A program made the translations under genes and the position numbers. The notes below the pieces were generated by a model that was given only the letters and a program-made list of their open reading frames with translations, ran no database searches and was not told the origin of the DNA. Below are positions 1 to 8,700 of a DNA stretch of 64,000 bases, in pieces. The first letter of the stretch is position 1; each line of letters opens with the position of its first letter. Source of the stretch: Hydrogenophaga sp. (GTDB lineage Bacteria > Pseudomonadota > Gammaproteobacteria > Burkholderiales > Burkholderiaceae_C); NCBI RefSeq assembly GCF_025699295.1, contig NZ_JAILWB010000022.1:18277-82276 (forward strand), written 5' to 3'.

Positions 1-1
1 C

Positions 2-3000
2 TGGATGGACCGCGGCCTTGCGGTTCTGCAGCGCCAGCTGGACTATGACATCCGGGCCCTCTGGTTGCCCGAGACTGACCAGCACGCCGAGGCGGTGGAA
101 CAACTCAAGCGTCCTTCGGTGCAGTTGCCGCTGATCATGATCGTGGAATACGCGCTCGCGCAGCTGTGGATCTCCTGGGGTGTGAAACCGGCGGCCCTGG
201 TGGGCCACAGCATGGGCGAAAACACCGCCGCCTGCCTCGCGGGCGTCATGTCCTTCGAGGACTGCATCGGGCTGGTGTTGTTGCGTGGGCAGTTGTTCGA
301 CACTGTGCCGTTGGGCGGCATGCTCAGCGTGCCGCTGCCGGCTGCAGAAGTTCGTGGCCTGCTGGGCGACGAGCTGGACATGGCCAGCGTGAACGCGCCG
401 GAGCTCTGCGTGGTCTCCGGGCCTCAGCACGCACTGGACGCACTGGAAGCCAGCCTGAGCGCGCGCGAGATCGAACCGCAACGCATCCAGATCGACATCG
501 CTGCGCACTCGCGCATGCTCGAACCCATTCTGGGTCGCTTCGAGGCCTACCTGCGCGGCATCCGTTTGAGCGCCCCTGCGCTGCCCATCATCTCCAACCG
601 CGATGGCAAGCCCTTGAGTGCGGCACAAGCCATCGACCCACTGTATTGGGTTGGTCACTTGCGCAACACCGTGCACTTCGCTGATTGCATGGCCACACTG
701 AAAGGCGAAGGCCAGCGGGTGTATCTTGAAGTGGGGCCTGGCAAGACACTGGGTTCGCTGGCGCAGGCCAATGCGATACCTTCGAATCAGGTCATCAATT
801 CGCTGCGCCACGCGGAACACGCGGTCGCTGACGACGTGTGGTTCCTGGGTACGCTGGGCCGCCTGTGGGCCACCGGCGTGCAGGTCGACTGGGAGCCGAT
901 CTGGGGTGAGGCCCGTCGCCACCGCATCCCTCTTCCCACCTACGCCTTCCAGCGCAAACCGTATTTCATCGAGCCCGGCGTGGCCCGCCACGAGCCATCC
1001 GAACCGGTGCAACTGACGCGCACCGACGAGGTGGCCCAATGGGGCTACCAGCCGCGCTGGCGCCCACGTCAGGCTGGCGTGAATTTCGATGTAACCCAGG
1101 ACCTGGCCTCCACGCTGGCGCAAAGCTGGCTGGTGTTCATGGACGAGGCTGGCCTGGCCGACGCGCTGGTGCAACGCCTGCAAACAGCGGGACACCGTGT
1201 CACGCTGGTACGTGCGGGCGACATGTTCGCCCGTGTGAGCGAGCACGAATACCTGCTGGCGCCGGAACGCGGTCGCGAGGGCTACGACGAGCTGGCGCGC
1301 GACCTCATGGCCACGGGCAACCCGCCCCAGCAGATCGTGCACGCCTGGCAGGTCACGCGCGCAGAGCGCTTCCGCCCGGGCAGCAGTTTCTTCCACCGCA
1401 ACATCGAGCAAGGGTTCTTCAGCCTGATGTTCCTGGTACAGGCACTGGCGGAAGAAAACCTGCCCAAGCCACTGCACCTGACCGTGCTGAGCACGGGTGC
1501 CGTCCGCGTGCGGGACGAGGCCCTGCCCTACCCCGAAAAGGCGACCCTCATGGGGCCGGCCCGAGTGGCACCTCGAGAGTTGCCCGGCCTGACCTGCACC
1601 GTGCTCGACGTGGTTCTCCCGGTGCCGGACAAAGGTTGGCGATCCAGACCACAGCCCGACGCCTTTGGGGATCTCGCCGATCGCGTGCTGGAAGACCTGT
1701 TTGCCCCACCCGGCAACCGCATCGCTGCGCTGCGGGGTGACAAGCGATTTGAACTGGGCCATGCCCTGCTGGCCCTGCCAGACAGCGGACAAATGCCGCA
1801 ACTGCCCGACAACGCCGTGTGCTTCATCACGGGCGGTCTGGGTGGCATAGGCCTGACAGTGGCTGAGCGCCTGGCGCGTGAAAAGCGTGCGCGCCTGGTT
1901 CTGCTGACGCGACAACCCTTGCCCCCGCCCGACACCTGGGACGCCCTCCTGCGCGGCAAGGATGCGCAAAGTGCGCAAGTGCAGCGCATCCAGGCAGTGC
2001 GCAGGCTCCAGAGCCTGGGTGCCGAGGTGCTGGTGATCGCGGCCGATGTGTGCAACGTCAAGGACATGCAGGCTGCCGCAGAACAGGCCCGCCAGCGGTT
2101 CGGACGCATCCACCTGGTGGTGCATGGTGCTGGCGTGGTGGACGACGGGCCACTGCTGACCAAGACATCCGGCGCGGCGGAAGAAGTCTTCGCACCCAAG
2201 GTGCACGGGGTGCAGATCCTGCACGAACTCTTCCCCGATGGCAGCATCGACCTGCTGGTGTTGTTCTCCTCAACCAGCACCATCACGGCACCCGCAGGTC
2301 AGGTGGACTACGTGGCTGCCAACGAATACCTCAACGCCTACGCGCACAGCCGAGCGGGCGGGCGCACGCGGGTGATGGCAATCAACTGGGGCATCTGGAA
2401 CGAGGTGGGCATGGCCGCCAAGGCCATGGCCAGCCGTCTGGGCGAGGCCGCGCCGGCACCACGCCATCCTGCGGGCAGCCCGCTGCTGGACGAGGCCACA
2501 TTTGACGCCGCCGGACACCGCCTGTTCACCGCCCAGTGGCGTACCCAGAACCGCTGGATCCTGGACGGCCATCGGACCGCCAGCGGCCAGGCTCTGCTGC
2601 CAGGCACCGGCTACCTGGAACTGGCTGCGCAGGCCTTGCGCGGCAACGGCGAGCACGGCCCGTTCGCCATCCGCGATCTGTATTTCTTCCGTCCACTGGA
2701 GGTCAATGACGGGCAAACCCGCGCGGTGCGCGTCAAGCTCGGCCGCAGCGACGAAGGTTATGCGCTGGAGGTGCGCAGCGATGTCGTGTTCGAAGGGCGC
2801 CAGGGCTTCCAGCTCAACGCCCAGGCCACGCTGGTACCCGGCACCCTGCCCACGCCATCCGCCATCGATACCGCTGCGGTGCTGGCGCGTTGCGCGCGAA
2901 ACCGCGCTGACGATCCCGCTGGTCTGCGCTCACCACAGGAACAGCACCTGAACTTCGGTCCACGCTGGCGCGTGCTGCAGTCGGTGGCCTATGGCGAGGG

Positions 3001-4768
3001 CGAAGGCGTCGCCCGCCTGCAGCTGCCCAGTGCATTCCATGGCGATCTGGCGGAAGGCTACCTGCTGCACCCTGCCCTGCTGGACCTGGCCACCGGATGG
3101 GCCATGAACCTGATCACCGGCTACGCGCCCGACCACCTGTGGGTGCCAGTGTCGTACCGCGAAGTGCGGGTTCACCGCCCACTGCCGGCGGACATCTGGA
3201 GCTGGGTCCGCAATGCCGGAGACAACCGCGCCGACGCGCCATTTGCGGTGTTCGACGTGATCTTGTGCGACGCGCAGGGCGAGGTCTGCGTGGAGGTGCA
3301 GGGCTTTTCCATCAAGCGCCTGCAGGAAGGCGGCTTCGCGGCATCTCACAGCCGGCTTGATGCGCGCGAACTGGTGTTCGACGACGCCGTGCGAACCGAT
3401 GCGCAGGTTCGGCTTTCGGCCGCCGAAGAACAATTGCAACACAACATCTCACTGGGCATCCGCCCGGCTGAGGGAGCCGAGGCGTTTGGCCGCGCGCTGG
3501 CCACCGGCTTGCCCCAGGTCGTGGTGTCGTCCATCAACCTGGATGCGCTCGTGCGACAGGCGGACCAGTCCGTGGTGGCCGACGCTGGCTCGGGTCAGAA
3601 ATTCCAGCGCCCAGACCTCGACAGCGACTACGTGGAGCCGCGCAATGACGTGGAGCGCACCCTGGTGGGTTTCTGGGAGGAGCTGCTGGGCGTGAACCAG
3701 GTCGGCGTCGAAGACAGCTTCTTCGACCTGGGTGGCCATTCGCTGATCGCTGTGCGCCTGTTCGCCATGGTCAAGAAGGCCTACCGGGTCGAGTTCCCGA
3801 TCTCGGTTCTGTTCGAGGCGCCCACTATCGCCTTGTGCGCCGCCATGATCCGCGAACGCACGGGGGACGCGTCGACCGACGCAGCCGCCCCGGCCACCGG
3901 TGCGAACTCCGCCCTGCTGCCCAAGCGCCGCTTCACCCACCTGGTGGCCATGCACGACGGGGAAGGCGGCGAACACACTCCCTTCTTCCTGGTGGCGGGC
4001 ATGTTCGGCAACGTGCTCAACCTGCGGCACCTGGCTCGCCTCATCGGCGTGGGACGCCCCTTCTACGGACTCCAGGCTCGCGGCCTCTACGGCGACCAGA
4101 GCCCGCACGAGACCCTGGTCGAGGCAGCCACCGACTACATCGCCGAAATGCGCCAGGTGCAGCCCCACGGGCCCTACCTGCTCGGTGGCTTCTCCGGCGG
4201 CGGCATCACGGCCTACGAAATCGCCCGCCAGCTCGAAGCCGCCGGTGAGCAAATCGCCCTGCTGGTGATGCTCGACACGCCCCTGCCCGTCGGCCCGCCA
4301 CTGAGCCGCATCGACAAACTCCTGATCAAGATAGCCGAGGCGCGCCGCAACGGCCCGGGCTTCCTGTGGCAATGGGCGAAGCGCCGCCTGGAGTGGGAAC
4401 TGCGGCGCTTGCGTCACGGAGCCGACACGGGGGTCACGCACAATCCGCACCAGTTGCACAATGCCGCGATCGAGGCAGCGTTCCGCAGCGCGCTGCCGCG
4501 CTACGAGGTGCATGGTTGGAATGGCCCTGTGGTGCTGTTCCGCCCGCCGCTGGACCGTCGCTGGAGGATCACCGGAGGACGCTGGGTCAACAGCGACCGA
4601 GATGTCGTCTATGAAGACAACGACTGGACGCGCTACGTGCCCGACCTTCGCGTGATCGAAGTGCCTGGTGACCACGACTCCATGGTGCTTGAACCCAACG
4701 TGCGGGTGCTCGCCAGCCACATCAAGGCCTGCATCGACTCTGCCGAGTCTCAGGATGTGCGTAGATGA
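2..4768 (+). CDS. Type I polyketide synthase, C-terminal part (AT-KR-DH-ACP-TE), 5' end outside window
   Basis: The frame is open from the first bases, so the N-terminus (presumably a ketosynthase) lies upstream. Numbering from the first Met at base 5, an acyltransferase comes first, with GHSMGE near residue 67. The usual HAFH/YASH specificity spot reads AAHS, so the extender unit is unclear. A ketoreductase follows, with GGLGGIG near 610 and a later VDYVAAN. A dehydratase-like double hotdog comes next (about 820-1110), with H-x4-G-x4-P at LDGHRTASGQALLP. The ACP has DSFFDLGGHS with the pantetheine Ser near 1246. The thioesterase has GGFSGGG near 1398 and a late GDHDS. The TE implies that chain release happens here. 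KR before DH is not the usual modular order. The stop overlaps the next start (ATGA), indicating translational coupling to the glycosyltransferase. The product is unknown. Confidence 0.93.
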   Translation, partial: WMDRGLAVLQRQLDYDIRALWLPETDQHAEAVEQLKRPSVQLPLIMIVEYALAQLWISWGVKPAALVGHSMGENTAACLAGVMSFEDCIGLVLLRGQLFDTVPLGGMLSVPLPAAEVRGLLGDELDMASVNAPELCVVSGPQHALDALEASLSAREIEPQRIQIDIAAHSRMLEPILGRFEAYLRGIRLSAPALPIISNRDGKPLSAAQAIDPLYWVGHLRNTVHFADCMATLKGEGQRVYLEVGPGKTLGSLAQANAIPSNQVINSLRHAEHAVADDVWFLGTLGRLWATGVQVDWEPIWGEARRHRIPLPTYAFQRKPYFIEPGVARHEPSEPVQLTRTDEVAQWGYQPRWRPRQAGVNFDVTQDLASTLAQSWLVFMDEAGLADALVQRLQTAGHRVTLVRAGDMFARVSEHEYLLAPERGREGYDELARDLMATGNPPQQIVHAWQVTRAERFRPGSSFFHRNIEQGFFSLMFLVQALAEENLPKPLHLTVLSTGAVRVRDEALPYPEKATLMGPARVAPRELPGLTCTVLDVVLPVPDKGWRSRPQPDAFGDLADRVLEDLFAPPGNRIAALRGDKRFELGHALLALPDSGQMPQLPDNAVCFITGGLGGIGLTVAERLAREKRARLVLLTRQPLPPPDTWDALLRGKDAQSAQVQRIQAVRRLQSLGAEVLVIAADVCNVKDMQAAAEQARQRFGRIHLVVHGAGVVDDGPLLTKTSGAAEEVFAPKVHGVQILHELFPDGSIDLLVLFSSTSTITAPAGQVDYVAANEYLNAYAHSRAGGRTRVMAINWGIWNEVGMAAKAMASRLGEAAPAPRHPAGSPLLDEATFDAAGHRLFTAQWRTQNRWILDGHRTASGQALLPGTGYLELAAQALRGNGEHGPFAIRDLYFFRPLEVNDGQTRAVRVKLGRSDEGYALEVRSDVVFEGRQGFQLNAQATLVPGTLPTPSAIDTAAVLARCARNRADDPAGLRSPQEQHLNFGPRWRVLQSVAYGEGEGVARLQLPSAFHGDLAEGYLLHPALLDLATGWAMNLITGYAPDHLWVPVSYREVRVHRPLPADIWSWVRNAGDNRADAPFAVFDVILCDAQGEVCVEVQGFSIKRLQEGGFAASHSRLDARELVFDDAVRTDAQVRLSAAEEQLQHNISLGIRPAEGAEAFGRALATGLPQVVVSSINLDALVRQADQSVVADAGSGQKFQRPDLDSDYVEPRNDVERTLVGFWEELLGVNQVGVEDSFFDLGGHSLIAVRLFAMVKKAYRVEFPISVLFEAPTIALCAAMIRERTGDASTDAAAPATGANSALLPKRRFTHLVAMHDGEGGEHTPFFLVAGMFGNVLNLRHLARLIGVGRPFYGLQARGLYGDQSPHETLVEAATDYIAEMRQVQPHGPYLLGGFSGGGITAYEIARQLEAAGEQIALLVMLDTPLPVGPPLSRIDKLLIKIAEARRNGPGFLWQWAKRRLEWELRRLRHGADTGVTHNPHQLHNAAIEAAFRSALPRYEVHGWNGPVVLFRPPLDRRWRITGGRWVNSDRDVVYEDNDWTRYVPDLRVIEVPGDHDSMVLEPNVRVLASHIKACIDSAESQDVRR

Positions 4769-5748
4769 GCGCCACACGCCCCCCCAAGCTGCTCACGGCG
4801 CTGCTGAACTTCCGCACCGCGGACATGACGCTGCAGGCGCTGGAAGTGGCCGTGCGGGAGATGGAAGGTATCGACGGCGTGATCAACGTGGTCGACAACG
4901 CCTCGGGCGACGGCTCGTACGAAAAGATCCGCGACACAGTCAAGGCGAGGGGCTGGGACCGGGTGCAGGTGATCGCATCGGATCACAACGGCGGCTTCGG
5001 CGCCGGCAACAACGTCGCCATCCGCCATGGTCTGCCCGATGGCACCGTGCCCGATTTCGTGTACCTGCTCAACTCGGATGCGTTCCCCGAGCCAGGCGCG
5101 GTGCGCACACTGATCGACCACATGGTTGCCCACCCCAGGGTTGGCCTGGCGGGCAGTCGCATCCACGGCCAGGACGGCGCCTACCACCAGACCGCCTTTC
5201 GCTTCCCGACCATCCAGAGCGAATTCGAGGGCGCGGCCTGCACCGGCCCCATCTCGCGCCTGCTCAGGAACTACATCGTGGCATTGCCCCCACCTGAGCA
5301 CTCCCAGCCTGTGGACTGGGTGGCCGGGGCCAGCCTGATGATGCGGCGCGACATGCTCGACCAGATCGGCATGTTCGACGAGCGCTTCTTCCTGTACTTC
5401 GAAGAAACCGATCTGTGCCTTCGCGCCCGCCGTGCCGGATGGAGCACGGTCTACGTGCTGGAGAGCCGCGTCATGCACATCGGCTCGGTCTCCACCGGCA
5501 TGAAGGGCTGGAAGCGCACGCCGGGCTACTGGTTTGACTCGCGTCTGTGGTACTACACCAAGAACCACGGCACCTTCTACGCCGCCCTGGCAACGTTGTC
5601 TTTTGTCGCAGGCTCCCTCATCCTGAGGGCGCGGCGGGTCTTTGGAAGGAAGCGCGTGGAGCGACCGGACCATTTCCTGGGCGACCTGGTGTCACACGCG
5701 CTGCGCAAGCTGTGGCAGCGCAAGCCCATGGGCAGCGCGCACCGTTGA
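4765..5748 (+). CDS. Glycosyltransferase family 2, rhamnosyltransferase-like
   Basis: A 327-residue GT-A fold transferase. Visible motifs are VDNASGDGS near residue 36, NGGFGAGNN near 75, LLNSDAFPEPGA near 95 (the nucleotide-sugar/metal region) and a C-terminal acceptor block GMFDERFFLYFEETDLCLRA near 200. This pattern is typical of the WcaA/rhamnosyltransferase group of GT2 enzymes, which move a sugar from an NDP-sugar to an acceptor at the cytoplasmic face. The start codon overlaps the PKS stop, and the NRPS begins 28 bases after its stop, so it sits inside the PKS/NRPS operon. That position suggests that it glycosylates the PKS/NRPS product or a glycan carrying it. Donor and acceptor cannot be read from sequence. 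Confidence 0.88.
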   Translation: MSATRPPKLLTALLNFRTADMTLQALEVAVREMEGIDGVINVVDNASGDGSYEKIRDTVKARGWDRVQVIASDHNGGFGAGNNVAIRHGLPDGTVPDFVYLLNSDAFPEPGAVRTLIDHMVAHPRVGLAGSRIHGQDGAYHQTAFRFPTIQSEFEGAACTGPISRLLRNYIVALPPPEHSQPVDWVAGASLMMRRDMLDQIGMFDERFFLYFEETDLCLRARRAGWSTVYVLESRVMHIGSVSTGMKGWKRTPGYWFDSRLWYYTKNHGTFYAALATLSFVAGSLILRARRVFGRKRVERPDHFLGDLVSHALRKLWQRKPMGSAHR

Positions 5749-5776
5749 CGTCTTCTCACGATTTTTGGAGCAATAC

Positions 5777-8700
5777 ATGAGCGGCTTTTCCTGTGTGGTG
5801 ATGGGCAATGAGTCCCTGCTGATCCAGTGTGCCGATCGCGTACTGCAAGGAGGGGACAGGATCGCAGCAGTGGTCACCCGCAACGCCGACATCCGGGCCT
5901 GGGCCGTGCACCAGGGCATTCCAGTGGAGGCTCCCGGTGAACGCCTGGGCGACCGACTGGCCGGCGTCCATTTCGACTGGCTGTTCAGCATCGCCAACTT
6001 GTCGGTCATTCCACGAGCCGTGCTGGACCAGGCAAGGCATGGGGCGATCAACTTCCATGATGGTCCCTTGCCGAAACACGCCGGCCTCAACGCACCGGTG
6101 TGGGCCATCCTGCAGGGCGAGAAGCGCCATGGCGTGACCTGGCACATGATCGAAGGTGGCATCGACGAAGGCGACATCGTCAAGCAGAAGCTGTTCGACA
6201 TGGGTCCGAATGAAACGGCGCTCACTCTGAACACGCGCTGCTACGAAGCCGCCATGGAGAGTTTTGCCGAGCTGTTGACCGACCTGCGTGGCCCCGGTCT
6301 GAAGCGCGTGCCGCAGGACCTGAGCCAACGGAGCTACCACGCACGGCTGGACCGGCCCGCCGCCGCAGCCCGGCTGGATTTCACACAACCGGCCGCAGCG
6401 CTGGTGGCCCTGGTGGCCGCACTGGACCACGGCACGTACTGGAACCCGCTGTCCTGTCCGAAGCTGGAAGCCGGTGGCCGCGTACTGCTCGTCTCGCAAG
6501 CTGCCATCGAGGCCCAGGCTGGCAGCGCGGCGCCCGGTGAAGTGGTCGAGGCCACGCCGGCTGGCCTGGTCGTGGGCACCGCGTCGACACCAGTTCGCCT
6601 GACGGGTCTGCGCGACGAACATGGCCAGACCGTCTGTCCTTCGACCACTGCCAGGACAGGGGACCGCCTGCCATTGCTGGATGCGGGCACGGCGCAGGCC
6701 CTGACCGACGCCCTGGCACAGGTGGCAGCAGGTGAAGACATCTGGCGCCGCTGCCTGCAGACGCCGCAGGCCATTGATCTGCCCTCGACCGCCACCGCCT
6801 CTGGCCCGGCCGAGTGGCGACAGACCACCGTGAAGGCGCCCTCGGGACTTGCTGGCGACCGCCTGCTGGCGGCTGTGGCCGCCTGGGTGGCCCGCGTGAG
6901 TGGCAAGTCCGAATTTGATCTCGCCTACCGCGACGCAGCCGCACCGCGGGCGCCAGGGTACCTGTCGACCTGGGTACCGCTGCGTCTTTCCGCGGCAGGT
7001 GACACGCTTTTCTCTGCGTTCCACGAACAATGCGTCGAAGCCCTGGGCGAGGCGCGCCGCCATCCGGCATTCGCACTGGACCTGATGGCACGCGACCCGG
7101 CTATCAAAGGCCTTGCCGTGCCCCAGATCGGACTGTCACAGGACGCTGGCTGCATCGAAGGCTGCGCTGTCACGGTGCAGCTCGCCGCGGACGGCAACCT
7201 GACGCTGTGGCACGACGCCACGAAGCTGCCCGACGAAGCCGCCGCGCAACTCGTGCAGCGCCTGCTGAGTGTGCTGGAGGCGCTGGGCCATGAGCCGTCC
7301 TGGAGCACGCCCCTGGTACGCCTGCCCATCATGTCGCCGGCCGAGCGTGAGCAGGTGCTCTACGGCTGGAATGACACGGCCTGCAACTACGAGCGCCACA
7401 CCTGCGTGCACCAGTTCTTCGAGGCACAGGTTCAGCGCACGCCGAAAGCCACTGCCGTCGTGTTCGAGGGCACAGCGCTGACCTACATGGAACTCAACGC
7501 CCGCGCCAACCGCGTGGCCCACCGCCTGCGCGGCATGGGTGTGAAGCCCGGTACCCTGGTGGGGCTCTACACGTCGCGCTCGCTGGAGTTGCTCATCGGC
7601 GCGCTTGCCATTCAGAAAGCCGGCGGTGCCTATGTGCCACTGGATCCGGCCTACCCCGCCGACCGCGTGGCGCTCTACATCGAGGACAGCGGTGCACCGG
7701 TGATCGTGTCGCAGTCGACCCTGGTGGCCAGCCTGCCCATCCACCAGGCACAGGTGCTGGTGATCGACCAGGACGCGCAGATCGCGGCCCAGCCGGACAG
7801 CAATCCCGACAGCAGAGTGCAATCGTCCGATATTGCCTACATGATCTACACCTCGGGCTCGACCGGTCGCCCCAAGGGCGTGATGGTCGAGCATCGCAAC
7901 GTGGCCAACTTCTTTCGCGGCATGGACGACCGCATTCGCCACGACCCTCCAGGAGTGTGGCTGGCAGTCACAAGCCTGTCTTTCGACATCTCCGTGCTGG
8001 AGTTGTTCTATACCCTGGCACGCGGTTTCAAACTCGTGCTCTCGAGCGACGAGAACCGGGCGCTCGTGGCCAGCGGGCGCGCGCCCGTTTCGGCTCAGAA
8101 GATGGACTTCAGCCTCTACTACTGGGGTAATGACGACGGCGCCGGCCCCAGGAAATACGAGCTGCTGCTCGAAGGCGCCAAGTTCGCCGACCGCCATGGC
8201 TTCTGCGCCGTGTGGACGCCCGAACGCCACTTCCACGCCTTTGGTGGCCCCTACCCCAACCCGTCGGTTACCGGCGCGGCGGTGGCTGCCGTGACGCAGA
8301 ACATTGGCGTGCGAGCAGGCAGTTGCGTAGGGCCCCTCCATCACCCGGCGCGCATCGCCGAAGAATGGGCCGTCATCGACAATCTCACCAATGGTCGTGC
8401 AGCGCTGGCGATTGCTTCGGGCTGGCAGCCTGATGATTTCGTGCTGCGTCCGCAAAACACGCCGCCGCACAACAAGAAGGCGATGTTCGACACCATCGAT
8501 CAGCTGCGCAAACTCTGGCGTGGTGAAGCGGTGTCCTTCCCCACCGCCAGCGGCGAACCCTTTAACGTCGTCACGCAGCCGAGGCCAGTGTCCAAGGAGC
8601 TGCCGGTCTGGGTCACCACGGCCGGCAACCCCGAAACCTGGAAAGAAGCCGGCGCCATCGGCGCCAACGTGCTCACCCACCTGCTGGGGCAGACCGTGGA

